NCBI GenBank assembly: GCA_963920575.1 | Contig: OY986967.1 | Coordinates: 4,013,869-4,077,868, forward strand | DNA from: Narthecium ossifragum | Lineage: Eukaryota; Streptophyta; Magnoliopsida; Dioscoreales; Nartheciaceae | Direction of reading: 5' to 3' | Length of the DNA: 64,000 bases | Shown here: positions 12,173 to 24,500 of the stretch, in pieces | Layout: each line of letters opens with the position of its first letter | How positions within the stretch are numbered: the stretch's first letter is position 1 | Notes under the pieces: generated by a model | What the model saw: the letters and a program-made list of their open reading frames with translations, nothing else | Told to the model about the DNA's origin: nothing | Database searches by the model: none | Translations under genes and position numbers: made by a program

Positions 12173-12760
12173 AAACCCGGGAAGCAATAGTTATATAAGC
12201 GAAATAGAACCCAAATAAATTTGTTTATAAGAAGGCAAAATTAAAGAAATTTACATGGTTTACTTTGTAAGCTAGTCATGTATCAAAGGTTGACAATATT
12301 CAGAGCAATTTACATCATACCCTTTTTTACATCATATTATCATATCAGTGGATGATATATGTTTGAATCTCATCCAATGGTTCATATCAATAATAAAATA
12401 TTGACTGGGATTCAGATACTTATAATCTAGACCGTTGGATGAGTTCCAAACAGATTTCATACATTGGTATGATGATATAAGACAAAAACGATATAATATA
12501 AACCGCTCCCGATATTATTGGCATATATTTATGACATGATTGCTTTGCAAATATGTTAAGATATTTTGACATTTCATGCCCTCTAGAAAGCTATGTATAT
12601 AGGGTCAAATAACAACAGTCCTTCTTTAGTGAATAGAGTTTCTTAGTTGCAAAGTAAAGCCACTGATTAATCTTCACAAGCAATCCATATATGCAACTTC
12701 ACATCATTTCAATATCTGACTCTTATGTTACACCTATTCATGTATTATTACATATTATTA

Positions 12761-13650
12761 TATATATATATAATAAAAGATAAATTATAGTTTTTGGTCA
12801 TGTGATTTGGATCAAATTTCATTTAAATTCATGTGTTTCAAAACTTTTAAATAAGACCCTAACGTTTGGATTTTGGTTCAAATAACGCCCTGAGCGCTGG
12901 CGTCATGACATAACGTGACTCATTTCTCTTCTAACTATTAACCGCCACTGTCATTGAGAATTAAGGTTTACACGACCCTCTTCACCCCCCTTTGATATCC
13001 CTCTTCTAATTGCGAAATTCTTCCACTGCAAGGTTTCGACCAGTAAGAATCTGACGCTAGATATCAAATACACCCATTCAAAGCCACACTTATCGATGAT
13101 TTCGACGACATTGTCACTTCCCATTTGTCGTGACCCATCTGCCACCAACCCACATGATGGTGCCGGTGTTCAAGGGCTTATTTAAAATAAAATCTAAATG
13201 CCATGTCTTTATTTAAAAGTTTCGAAACCACAATACCTTAAATGAAACTTGAGCTAAACCGCTATCAACTAAATTGTAATTTACCCTGTAATAAAAAGAC
13301 TTACGAGCGATGACACTGTTACACGACAAAGACCTTACGGCATATGATACACGAGCTGACGTCATCATCGCTGCGGTCATTGGAGAGTTCCCAAAGGCAC
13401 GTGGTCGGTGGCTAATGTGGCTCTTTGGTAGTAGGCAGGCAACGTGAGTTGACCGATTAAAAAGGATCTCTCGTCGTAAATTTTGGCGGCAGGCGTTCAG
13501 ATTGAAAAATCGAGCACGCACGTTGACTTGACGACCACCTGATCAAGAAAAGAAGAAGAATAAGAAGCCCAATTGGATTTGGATTTCATCCTATAATAAT
13601 ATTCCATGTGCCCCCTTTTACCCGTCTATCTATCCTATCCTGAGTGATTA
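12761..13650. other. Intergenic DNA, no gene seen
   Basis: AT-rich and mixed sequence with short open frames on both strands (the longest about 100 codons, minus, 13213-13521), none recognisable. Phrases such as CATGTGTTTCAAAACTTTTAAATA suggest decayed retroelement or MITE material, but I could not define borders. Confidence 0.4.
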
Positions 13651-13852
13651 GGGCCGTTTGAGGTTAGAAAAAATAGGATCAAGGGGAATAGGATTAGAAA
13701 AAATAGGAATAGAAAAAATGGGGATAAAAAAATATAGAATGATGGTGATAAGTGAAATAAGGATAAAATAGTAATGATGATATTTGATGTTTGGGGATAA
13801 GACTGGGGTTAAGCGAGGATAACCCCCCATTAACCCCATACCAAACAAGGGC
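13651..13852. mobile_element. Tourist/Harbinger-like MITE with TTA duplication
   Basis: A 202-bp unit bounded by TTA on both sides (13648-13650 and 13853-13855). The terminal inverted repeats are GGGCCGTTTGAGG on the left and CCAAACAAGGGC on the right. The interior is made of GGATTAGAAAAAATAGG-type purine-rich text typical of Tourist-like MITEs. A trinucleotide TTA/TAA target duplication is the mark of the PIF/Harbinger superfamily. Confidence 0.75.
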
Positions 13853-13855
13853 TTA

Positions 13856-15216
13856 ATATTTTTTTAGCAAATTAATGGAATATAAATATATATTAAGAAC
13901 TCATTTTTTAGGACCAGGTTAAGTTTTTTTGAATGATTGATGAAATAACAAGACCAAAGGTGGCTCCACATGTGTATGGACGTGTTAAACTATGATTGTA
14001 GGCATAGACACTGATCATTTTTTTTGTAACAGATTAATGTTATATATATAGATATATATAATCATTTTTTATTATTAACTTAAGTTTTTGGAGAAAAAAA
14101 ATGACGGAGTATATAATATCGGATCAAATGTGGAGAGGATCCTCAACATTTATGTGTGCATATGTGTTAAACTGTAATATATATATATACTAGGTGATGG
14201 GCCCGTGCCACCTAGCATGCATGGCTAACTACTCGCCCCCAATTCTCTTTTTCTCTTATTTCTCCCTCTATATATCTATATAATAACTTACGCCACGTCA
14301 GTCCACTATCCTCTCTTTTTCTTTATTTAATTACAATCTTATGCCGCGTGTGTATAATTTTATGAAGTTATAAAAGTAACTGTCACCCGATAATATATAT
14401 ATATATATATATATATAAAAACTGATTGCCTTTTTTTCTTGACAAAATTGATGATTTTAATATACATGACTCTAGTTATTTTGCTAAAAAAATGAAAATA
14501 ATTAGTGAAATCGTCCAATATGTACTTAGTTTTATTGATTTATGCTATACGTGTGAGAGCGCTTGTGCGTGCGTTAATTTATTAAAGGGTGTGGTTAATT
14601 TATTTTATTTTTTAATTAGAATTAGCTGGAAGCTAACCCTGTCCATATGTATCTCCCAAGCTAAGAAACAAACTTCTTTTTAGGTGAGCTAAAGCGACTT
14701 GAACCAATGTATTTTTCTAATTTCTCTCGATTCTTGACTTCATGCTGAAAGGTATTTAAGATTGGAGTCTTTTCAACCAACTTCTCGTAGGCGCGGACTT
14801 AACTAACAGACTTTATATATACAATAAGGACCCCACCATTATATAATGTATGTATACAATGAAGCTCTTATAGCAATCAGATGAGCGAGCACTAGTTTCT
14901 CCTCTTATTTGGCACTAGTTTCTATCTAGAAGGTAGCTAGCAAAGGAGGGTTTGAAATTTCCATTGAAAAAACCCTCGCTAGCAGCTAGGGACATAAAAT
15001 GAGGGGTCCACTTGGGTTAAATCATTCAACATTTCATCAACAAATGCATCGTGTCACTTTCGAAATTCTTTGAACGAACACAAAATGATCAGTTGTCCTA
15101 ATGATAAGTCACTCAGATTTTTTTTTACCGATGTAGCATCGGGTAAGTCTTTGTAATCTCTTGCGTGAGATCTTGGACGGATTTGTGATCATATGGTTAT
15201 TTATACCACCTATATA
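13856..15216. other. Intergenic AT-rich DNA with (AT)n tract
   Basis: No gene seen. A tract of alternating AT lies at about 14391-14416. A 14170-14230 segment (CTAGGTGATGGGCCCGTGCCACC) looks like the edge of a repeat of unknown type. One 85-codon open frame at 14426-14683 has no recognisable content. Confidence 0.45.
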
Positions 15217-15375
15217 TAGTGGTGTAGTAATTAAGGCCAGTAAGTTCCTGCATGAGATCATCGATTCGAATTCTCTGTGTGAGGTATTTGTGGTTGTTTA
15301 CCCCCACCTTAAATAAGGGTAAAGGCTGACCTCTTTTTACAGAGTCATAAGCCTATCCAAAAGACTTAATTTGGT
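15217..15375 (+). mobile_element. Possible SINE (tRNA-type pol III promoter)
   Basis: An A-box-like TAGTAATTAAGG (about 15225) is followed 27 bases later by a B-box-like GATTCGAATTC (15263-15273). Spacing and wording fit a plant tRNA-derived SINE head. Downstream, TACCCCCACCTTAAATAAGGG and CAGAGTCATAAGCC resemble SINE bodies. No clean poly-A tail or target duplication was found, so the call is tentative. Confidence 0.4.
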
Positions 15376-15725
15376 GGGAAAAAAACACTTGAGATTCGCT
15401 TTGGGAAGATTGTGAATCAAATTCCTACAATAATAGAGTCTTCCTTGCTTTTGAAAAGAAGGTCATTATGAATTGTTTGGACTTGAGACGAGGACGTCCT
15501 TTTCAGAATCAGAATCGAACCAAATAAGTTAATCTTCAATTTTCACAATAAAGGTTGCTCAACTCAACGATGAGTTAATTTTAGGTATCGTTTAATTGTA
15601 ATCATTGGGCACAGAAGGAACCTTCAATTAAGCATGCAAACCATGGCAACATTATACTTAAATAAATTCATTAAACTTGGGCTCACACTCTAGAAAGAAA
15701 TCTTTATATATAGGCTGGACCACTG

Positions 15726-15752
15726 TAAGAGAGAGAGAGAGAGAGAGAGAGA
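15726..15752. repeat. (GA)n microsatellite
   Basis: A run of GA dinucleotides of about 26 bases. A second, pyrimidine-rich microsatellite (CA then CT repeats) lies at about 16681-16718. Confidence 0.9.
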
Positions 15753-15976
15753 CAGCACGCACGCGGTTGCGCCGCCAAAGGTGACCGGAGAGGGCCGAGG
15801 GGCCATGGACACCCAATTGGCACGTTGGCAGGCTGAATTCAAGGTCATGCCTGTTGAATTCCTTTGATGGGCACCATTGGCAACTACTCTATGCCCTACT
15901 CCTTGACCTTACAGTGCCATCCACCCAACATTTTTCCATGTGGATATTCCCCCCTCTCCTTCCCTTCAAACCTCAC

Positions 15977-16200
15977 ACTGCGTTCGATATGGGGTTAGAA
16001 AAAATCGGATTAAGGAGGGGGTGAGTTAGATGGGGTTACAAAAAGTGAGGTTAAGAAATAGGGTTAAGAAAAAATAAAGAGGAATGTGATAGATGAAATA
16101 GTGGTAACCCCGTAATCATTATTTTAAAGTTTGGATAAAAAGTGAGGATAAATAGGGATAAAGTCAGGTTATCCCCCTTAACACTCAACCAAACAAGAGC
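15977..16200. mobile_element. MITE related to the 13651 Tourist-like copy
   Basis: About 224 bp beginning CACTGCGTTCGATATGGGG and ending AACCAAACAAGAGC. The body repeats the same GGGTTAGAAAAAATCGGATTA / GGATAAATAGGGATAAAG text as the element at 13651. The termini are less well paired than in that copy, so the borders are approximate. Confidence 0.6.
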
Positions 16201-16905
16201 TATGAAACAAAAACCATTCTACTATCACGAGGGTTTCCCGAAGCCTTTCACATCACGAAAAAATCCATTTTCTTTTTTTGAAAATTTTCTTCACATGTCG
16301 GCAGTCGATAATAGATATCTTATTAAATTACCAATTATTTTTAAAAAATAGACTGATAAATATATAAAATTGGATTATTTTAGTTTTGATTTACTAGTAA
16401 ATCAACCTATAAATCAAAGTTATATTGCTTGATCAATATGTGTGGACGCTTGCCCATTTTTCTATCATCAATTCTTTGATATTTTTAAATAATTAACTAA
16501 TAATAGCCTCACGGGAAGAGAATAGGAAGTCTATAACAAAAATCCAGATCTTTAGCTTTAGAATCTCAGTTAGCATTTTATTAATGAGTTTGAAATAAAT
16601 CTATACAGTTGATAAATGGTATGAGGAAGTAATTATACAAGGTAAACAGAATTCTTGCACATCCATCGAACACACGCTCGCACTCACACACACACACTCT
16701 CTCTTTCTCTCTCTCTATAACCTGATCTAACTATTAAAATAGCCTCTGAAGTCAGTCAAGCCGACTTCCCACTTCCCTTCGTTCCAAATCAATCCAAGCA
16801 AGCAAGTCACAGCCCACATGTCTCTTAAACCCTATTCATATCACAACATGAATGGCATTCTCCACGAGAGACCTCCTCCACTGTCCGTCCATTTATCAAA
16901 TTTTT
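16201..16905. other. Intergenic DNA upstream of the WRKY gene
   Basis: No gene seen apart from short chance frames. The only structured part is the CA/CT microsatellite at about 16681-16718. Confidence 0.45.
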
Positions 16906-17161
16906 TTTTATCAAATAGGATCTCTAATATTTACTTTTGATACCTTTAAGATCCTCATATAATGTTTACTTTTATAATAAAATCCTCAGTAAAAAAATAC
17001 ACATAAGAAACATGTATATAAAAAAATTTATGAATACGTATATCATTATTGATTATACATATATTCATTACGTGTATTTTTTTTATTAAAGATCATATTA
17101 TACTATAAAAAAAAAAAAACATTATAGGAAATCTTAATATGGAAGATCTATTTTGATAAAA
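16906..17161. mobile_element. MITE family 1, copy 2, in the WRKY upstream region
   Basis: About 255 bp with terminal inverted repeats TTTTATCAAATAGGATCTC (left) and AGATCTATTTTGATAAAA (right), the same family as 11912-12172: shared GATATT/AATATT, ACGTATA and GATTATACATAT inner text. It ends about 260 bp before the WRKY start codon and about 160 bp before the TATA box, so it lies inside the proximal promoter. Confidence 0.7.
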
Positions 17162-17318
17162 AAAAATTCAAAACTATGGAGTCGTCGGGATGACAACCAA
17201 ACGCTGACGTTGGGACATGATTTGATATTCACCATCTTTTCCTTGGAGATTCCTAATTTCGTACACGACTCCCATTTGTGTGACCCTTCCGAGTTAAAGC
17301 TAATTAGCTAGTGTGCTC

Positions 17319-17326
17319 TATAAATA
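17319..17326 (+). promoter_or_regulatory. TATA box of the WRKY gene
   Basis: A TATAAATA lies 96 bases upstream of the WRKY start codon, a normal distance for a plant core promoter with a 5' leader of about 65-70 bases. The leader that follows is CT-rich (TCTTCGGTCTCTTACTCC). Confidence 0.7.
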
Positions 17327-17421
17327 AGCCTCTTCGGTCTCTTACTCCTCCATTCTCTCCCATTCACACCACCCTATCTTTCTAGTCTAGTCCTCCAATA
17401 CCCAAACCAGTGGTTCTCGCC

Positions 17422-18695
17422 ATGGAGTCCTCCATCAGCCTTGACCTTAGCGTCGGCCCTCTCCGGTTCCCCGGCGAGACTCCGACGACCACCATCAAGC
17501 ATGAGGAACACAAGACTTCAATCCAAAAAGAGGTCAGTTCTAATTCTCTTTGGCATCGATTCGATTCGATTCGATGACCGTACTATTCTCTTCTAAACAC
17601 TGCTTAACTGTAGAGTTATGATGATATATTTGGCTTTTGTGCGCCAGACAGGAGCATTGGAGACGAGACTGAGCGAGATGAGCGAGGAGAACAAGAGGCT
17701 GAGCGAGATGCTGGGCGCCATGTGCGCCAACTACAGCGAGCTCCGGAACCAGCTCTTCGATCTCATGTGCTCGAGCTCGCCCTCCTCCGAGATGGGGTCG
17801 ATCTCGCCAGCGAGGAAGAGGAAGAGCGGGAGCCTCGAACCGATCAGCGGCGATCATGGCTGCGGCACTGGCACCGGCACCGGCACCGGCGGATACAATC
17901 TCAATCCTATTGAAAGCACTTCAAGTGATGATTCGTGCAAGCGGCCAAGAGAATTAGATCCCAAACCCAAGGTTTACAAGGCTTATGTGCGCACTGATCC
18001 ATCCGACAACAGCCTGGTGAGTTTGAGTTCCAAATATCTTGGAGCTAATCTAACTAGACATACAGTAGATTCTAAGGTATCTAACTGATTTAAGTTTTAT
18101 GCGATTCTTATATATAGGTGGTTAAAGATGGGTATCAATGGAGGAAATATGGACAGAAGGTTACAAGAGACAACCCTTCTCCCAGAGCTTACTTCAGATG
18201 CTCCTTTGCTCCTACATGCCCAGTAAAAAAGAAGGTATAGTAATACTCCTAGCTAGCAATCTGAATTCCATTCTCAATTATAGGCATTAACAATGGATTC
18301 AGTGTTCTAACTTTTGATGGTCGTCGCCGGATTGATTGATGCAGGTTCAGAGAAGTGTGGAGGATAGATCGGTGCTAGTCGCGACATACGAAGGCGAGCA
18401 CAACCACGGTAGCCCTGATCCGGCCTTCGTCCGGACTGGAACGAGCCATGCCGGACCGGCGCCATGCTCGGTCTCCATCAATTCGTCCGGGCCGACGATC
18501 ACCCTTGACCTGACGCAGCAGCCGCAGGTTCGACAAGACGCGGCAATGGCTGGCAGGGAGATCGAGTCGCCGGAGTTCCGGCGGTGCCTGGTGGAGCAAA
18601 TGGCGTCGTCGCTGACTAAAGATCCGGGGTTCACTGCTGCACTGGCGACGGCCATTTCCGGGAGGATTCTTCGGTTGTCTCCGGCCCGGAACTGA
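17422..18695 (+). CDS. Group IIa WRKY transcription factor (WRKY40-like)
   Basis: Four exons (17422-17532, 17648-18016, 18118-18234, 18345-18695), all with GT-AG borders and all in phase 0, give a 315-residue protein. Residues 38-73 form a leucine-zipper-like helix (L41, L45, L55, L59, L69, L73). A basic ARKRK cluster at 92-96 is a likely nuclear signal. The WRKY domain has WRKYGQK at 168-174 and a C-X5-C-X23-HNH zinc site (C188, C194, H218, H220). The intron before VQR (residue 200) is the position typical of groups IIa/IIb. The zipper plus the C-X5-C site point to IIa, the WRKY18/40/60 type: nuclear W-box-binding regulators of immune and ABA responses. An LDLT near 253-256 and LDLS near the N-terminus resemble repression motifs. 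I chose the first ATG after the TATA box. All key residues are present. Confidence 0.95.
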
Positions 18696-19220
18696 TGCAG
18701 GTCAAAAAAAAAACTGAACATGCTGAACCAACTAGACATCCAAGGCGATCGGATCGAACCCGGTTTCTATCGGTACGAATTAAGCCTCCGAAAGACCGTG
18801 ATCGTCGGATGATATAACTTTTGATCACGGTGTCCGATCGGGGCGTATGAGGTGTCAAATCGACTGGCTCGACGAGCTCTACAAAAGTCATTAGAGGGGG
18901 GGGGTGTGTGTGTTCAAAATGTCATATGATTGTGTTTTTTGAGCTGTTTCCAGACTAAGGATTTTTAGACTAATGTAAGCGAGTTTGAGTCATCAGTTTC
19001 AGCTCATAAAAAGCTCCTCATAGTCAAATTTGGGACAAGGGATTTTTAGGCTCATGAAAATAAGCTCTTTGTATTCAAATATATTTGAGTTCTTTTATTT
19101 AATTAGTTGAGCCTATTATCCAAATTAAGGGGGCAAAATTATCTGCTTATGCCCTCTTCTGTATTGTATTGCCTTTGCTTTCAATAAATACTCTAATTTC
19201 TTTCATAAATTACTGCCACC
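18696..19220. other. WRKY 3' flank
   Basis: Contains a run of A at about 18705-18713 and a G9-(TG)n tract at about 18896-18912. Sequence at about 18740-18870 (GATCGGATCG, GTGATCGTCGGATGATATAAC, GATCACGGTGTCCGATCGG) shows imperfect inverted pieces and may be a MITE remnant. No second gene seen. Confidence 0.45.
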
Positions 19221-19232
19221 AACTCCCGCTCT

Positions 19233-19794
19233 ATGGAAAAGATAGTCCCGGTGGAAGCTACAGGTATTAGGTTCCAAACCGATGCTTCCTTTCATATGCT
19301 TTCGGGCACGGCTGGCATTGGGGTTGCGTGCATTGGCGACGACAATCTTCTTCTATGGTCTGAGAGCACCTCACAAACCACCAGCTCCATTCTCCTTAGG
19401 GAGCTCCGCGCCATCCATCTCACAGCTAGTATCGGCCATCCATCTCACAGCTAGTATCGCCCAGCAGCGTGGCTTCAAGCAGATACTTATTGAGAGCGAC
19501 TCACTTCATGCTACTAGGATGATAGAGGACATGATGCCATTAACAGAGGAAAGCAGGCGTACTGTGCAGGACATATGGTGGCTTGGACGCAACTTCACGG
19601 ATTTTCATGTCTCCTACATCCCCCGTGAAGATAACATGCATGCTGATTGGTAGGCACGTGAGGCCCTTCGACTCCGTCTAGACTTTTTTGGATTCTGGGG
19701 GGACCGCGGGGTATGCCCCAAGTCCTCTAGGGCAATTTTGTATTTAACCCTTAACTGGGTCCTTTAGCCTTTTGGGCTCAATTAATCAAAAAAA
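19233..19794 (+). mobile_element. 5'-truncated LINE with RNase H-like domain
   Basis: A 12-bp direct repeat AACTCCCGCTCT flanks the unit at 19221-19232 and 19795-19806, and the unit ends TCAATTAATCAAAAAAAA, a LINE 3' tail. The coding part reads FQTDASF, AGIGVACIG, LRELRAIHL, then ILIESDSLHATRMIE and YIPREDNMHADW: the catalytic Asp-Glu-Asp order of the plant LINE RNase H domain. An exact 25-bp tandem duplication (19410-19434 and 19435-19459) shifts the frame, and a TAG follows HADW, so the copy is dead. It was inserted by target-primed reverse transcription and is truncated to about 560 bp. Confidence 0.85.
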
Positions 19795-19806
19795 AACTCC
19801 CGCTCT

Positions 19807-21525
19807 CTGGAGGCCCAAGCTATTACCACTATAATTGTCAATAATAGGTGATTGAGTGCATGCAATCAGGTAAAGTATGCGGAATAATCATGAATAGTAC
19901 ATGTGTTTCTTATACCATATAATTCATATATGTAACTTTCCACCGCTAAAAGTTCATCAAAATCAAGCTATAAGATCCCAGCTCTTTGTTTGTATATTTG
20001 CATAGCTCGCCTATGCAACAACAAGGTGTGATGAATAGAGTTTTTGAGTATTGTTCCTAGTTTGTTAATGAAAACTGATCTTAATTTTCTCTACATTCTT
20101 CATTTGGAGATGAGGATTAAATTTTATGTATTAGTAGTTTATTGTGAACTAAAACTGATCACCGAAATCAAGCACCCTCCCTCCGGGACAAGTGGATACT
20201 TATGATTTGAAATGGTATCAGAGCAAAGATTAATCGGTTGATAAAATTATATATTAACTAATGATCATTCAAGTTCACATGTGAAGAAGCGCACCGGAAA
20301 ATAATTCAAGCAATTAAAACCCCTCTCTAACTTAGGTTAAGAATTTAAGACAACTGTTGATTCAAAAGTATAATTCCAAGAGTATCCTTTACAACGTGAA
20401 GTACATGCTTTATAAAATGATAGGTTGAGAACATTTTGCAGAAGTTTTTATAGCTGGGTCAAGAACGAGAACAACAAACCAGAAAAATAGAGAAGCATGA
20501 TGTGTGGAAAAATATGATTTTTGCAATTAAAAAGGAAAGAAACATTGACCTAACAAAACTAAAGTGGCAAAGGATTAGCGGTATCTTTCTTAGCTGGAGT
20601 ATGAGAACCACCCAATGCTCAAAAGCTTGGAAGCCAGCACCTCCTAGATGGATGACTCCTTTAACTGCTGTTCTAAAGCAAAGTTGCAGGTGGCCAATGC
20701 CAATGGAGAACTCAACAAGGTCTGCTGCTAAAACTAACAATATATATATATGAGAGGTGGTGAAGAAAACAATAGTAGAAAAAACATGATCCAACCATGA
20801 TAATGGAATAGGAGGATAAAAACTGAATGACAGTTCCTGATGAAAGTTCCTCATTCCATGAATTATTTAGCTAGCTAAACAGAAAGCCATATGTAGAATC
20901 AAGCTTCAGAATGTAGCATGGTGTACATGGGAGCTCTCTGTTAATTGAGCAAAGACTCGTATAAAGTCGAATAAAAAACGAATACAACTGTCCTTGATCG
21001 AGCACATGAAATCATCAAAAATCCTGCTTTACATCATCTGCAGTAAAGATCATTATATACAAAAGAATAATTGGAAGTCCTATACATACACATCTATTTA
21101 CATATGTATATATGAACATAGGGGTGGCAAAACTTGATGCTATCTTGGAATTTTACATTGATTTTGGTCAAAGAAATAAATGGAAGGCCTTTATGTAAGG
21201 AAAAGCTTAAAAGTGGATGAAGATACCATCTTCGAATTCTACGTTGAAATTGGTTAGTTAAGTCCAGAAAATCCAGCAAGGCCTCCGATGCCCCACCCAT
21301 TCACCAAGAAATCTTGTTGCCTTGAAGAAATAAAGAGAAGAATTAGCCTTAGAGATTATCATGCCCATATCACTTATTATAAATACTCCAGTTATGGTGA
21401 AAGCGCCAAGAAACAAAATTGTTACCTCACTAATAATAGGGCCACCTGCTTCCCTGAGGCTAATTCAATGAGACGAGGCGATTCCGATAACAACTTGTCT
21501 TGTTAGTAGATTGATTTAATCACAA
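19807..21525. other. Region between WRKY and formin genes
   Basis: No gene recognised. An isolated TGGTATCAGAGC (20213-20224), the retrotransposon primer-site word, follows a CTCCGGGACAAGTGG stretch but has no LTR on either side. A 131-codon minus-strand open frame (20459-20854) is hydrophobic and unrecognised. The last 300-400 bases before 21526 are probably the formin 3' untranslated region. Confidence 0.4.
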
Positions 21526-24500
21526 TTACTTTGATATTCCACTCCTGATTGCTGACTGCCTGAAGTTGTCTGATTCTTTCTTTGTTGGAGTACCCGGCTT
21601 CATTTTTCCAATCTCCACTTCCTTCTGAGCTTTCTTTCTCTCCAGCTCCAGCTGTTTGCAGTTTTCTTCATGGGCCCGCTCAAACATCTTCACAAATGTG
21701 AGTAGAGTGCAGACAACTGTGGATGATATTATAAAGAAACATTAGAACACAGTTTAACAGTAAGTAACATGAACTCATAAATTGTAAATTAAACACTAAT
21801 TAGCATGACTTCAAAATAGTGTAGATAAATCCATCCGGCTGCATGCACAAGTATATCTAATGTGGGGCCAATATGTAATTTCTAAAATGCAATGGATAAG
21901 AAATATCTTTGTAGTCCTATAGCTACAATTTCAAATTTTGGCCCCTCTAGAGATGTAAGTTCATGGGGACAAGTGACTAAGTAAAATCTTTCAATAACAT
22001 AAATGCAAAAGCTTGATTGGAACCAGAATGTTGGACTCTGCAACCTAGAGTTAGGTCAGTGATGGGCACAGCACAGGCAAATGGCCCTTTCTATATGCCA
22101 ATTTCCACCAACACCAGCCTTCTACCTCATTGGCTTTGAGCTTATGTTAGGTCAGCTAAATAAGTTTACAAGTTATGCAGCTTGGCCGGGCAGACCATGC
22201 CCAGACACCATCTCTCCAATTTTGAATATCTCTGTCCTCTTTGTGCCTCTATCTCTGAACCAAAACCTCTCTACTCTAATTCTCACTAATCTTCCTATCT
22301 TCCGGCAGGTGCGAAAAGCCACCCAGGAGCTATCGGATCTGAAACAAGCAAAAAAGTTTGAACCCAGACATGTTCACTAGAAGCAAGGCCCGCCAGACGC
22401 GGATAACAAATCTTCCATTTCAGGCTCGCGTTGTTACCGTTCAGACAGGATTTCTTTCTTTCAGGATTGGTCCAGGCCCGAGATTTTGTTAACTGTTATC
22501 GGGTCAGTCTTGATCCTATAGAGCTGGGGTCAAACCAATGCGCATAACCAGCACTAGCACATGCATATGACTAGCACATTGGGAATATGGCTACAGAAAC
22601 CATTCAAGTAATCTGCAGTGAACAAATAAGAATAGCAGACTTCCTTTTTTTGATTAGATAAACCCGAAGGCTGGGTATAACAAAACATGGCTTAGAGTTT
22701 TACAAAGAAACCCTTGCAAGCAGACTTAAAGATTATATTTCTGTTAATCTAGATGAATGTTAATGAAAGAGCAAATACCAGGCATAGAAGAGATTTGTCT
22801 GCAATACCATAACTAAACCGGCGCAGCAAATGTCAAAAGAAATCATGGATACATAGTGCGTATTGGCTGTTAAATTTAGCATGCCTTTATCACATATTGA
22901 AGCTTGAAAGATAACCATTTTAGGGTTTCCTCGCATTTACTAACAAAAAATCATTGTTTGCAATGTTGGCAGAGCTGTTTAAATCAATATTCTCACATAC
23001 TGGATGGTATTGCCATATATAAATTAAATGTTCGATGATCTTGATAATAAATTTCATGTCATCAATACATGTGCATATCCTAAGGCTCTTAATAGTGAAT
23101 CAGATAAGTACAATTAGCTGTTTATAAAGCCATGCCCTCGCTATTGCATGCATAAGTATCCCATGACTAGGAAGTACAGGACAGTAAGCTTTAACATACA
23201 GGAAATCAAAGTATGGTTTTTGCTCAGTACACTCTTGTAGTAATAGAATCATCCAGAAGTATGGAACTTACGGAAGCAAAAAATGCCACTCAAAAGCTAC
23301 CATTTGATTACACTAGGAGTCAAGTTTGTGCAAAAGAATACAAATTACCTTGCTCAAATGGACAACGTGCAGGATCTTCCCCAAAATAAACAGCCAAGGC
23401 ATCTGCATTTCTACCCTACAAAACAAAGATGATATTTGGAAAGTGTCTGATATTTATCTTTCTAGAGTGCATTACCAAGTAGGACTTACAAGACATACCG
23501 CCCCAGAATATAGAGAAGTTAAGACTCTCACTTCAGTTTCCGCAACAATAAGAAACTCCTTCAAAGTCTGAAAAAAATTGTTGAATGATTTCAGGCAGAA
23601 ATGCTGATATAATGGCATACCTTTGAAGATACAATCGACATTATGCCCATAAGTTAAGTACTCTGCAAGCTCGTTTTGCACTATGAAAAATGCCTTTGGT
23701 ACACCCAAACAACTTTTCTTTGTCGTGCTCGTTGATTACACATTAAAGGGCCTGGTTAATGAGTTAAATTATGAGAGTCTTTCATGTACAAATGTGTCCT
23801 CTTAGCGTCATAGATGAAAGGAGAGAAAGAAGTCACAAGAAACACTTCCTAGACAAAGCATATGACGAAATTAGGAAAAAGCAAATAAGAAGACTATAAA
23901 AGGTTGTTTCACTGGTTGCATGAGCTTCAGCTATGGAGGCCCAAGGTAGGTAGGTGCCACCAACAGCAGCTAGCCATTTGTGCTTTTTACCAAGCCCATC
24001 TATCACCTAAGTCATCCTCGTGAGGATAAAAAAAAACTCCAGTAGTAGAAAATGAGGACATAGGGAATGACATACATAAACACAAAGCAAACTGCAGATC
24101 AGAGCAACTAGGACATAGATGAGGATATGTGTGTTTAACAATACTGAAGCCCCAACCTAAAGAATGCAAGCTGCATGTGTTGCTCTATGTAAACTTATAT
24201 AAGGCACCAATAGGAAACAGACAAAGGTGGACATAGCCAGCCAGGAGCACAGCCTCCCACTGTGTCTGATAGGTTTGAGCTAAAACAACTGGAGGCAATC
24301 TCTTAAACTGTCATTGTTGAAGAGGCCACAAGCTAGGAGAAATAGATGTCATGTTAAAGTGAATCAATTCCTTCCACAAGTTACAAATTAGAAATGAAAA
24401 AGGCAACATGGGCAAATAAGGTATACACAAAAGAGACCCTGCTACAGTATTCTTTCATTTGCAAATCTGCCAAGATTTAGTATTCCAGCTTTCAGTATTT

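Larger units (their letters stand above)
11591..12760. repeat. Pair of diverged direct repeats about 1 kb apart
   Basis: A segment at about 11591-11775 (TCCTTCTTTAATGAATAGAG, later AATCTTCACAAGCAAGCATCC, ATGCAACTTC, TTCATGTATT) recurs in the same order and orientation at about 12619-12760 with several indels. The MITE at 11912-12172 lies between the two copies. I infer an old tandem segmental duplication later interrupted by transposon insertion. Confidence 0.6.

Noticed and set aside
13213..13521. 102-codon minus-strand frame
   Set aside because: No recognised domain and no supporting splice or promoter signals.
20213..20224. Isolated retrotransposon primer-binding word TGGTATCAGAGC
   Set aside because: No LTR end or internal coding region nearby; too short to call an element.
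20459..20854. 131-codon hydrophobic minus-strand frame
   Set aside because: No recognisable motif, no splice context, and AT-rich composition; treated as chance.
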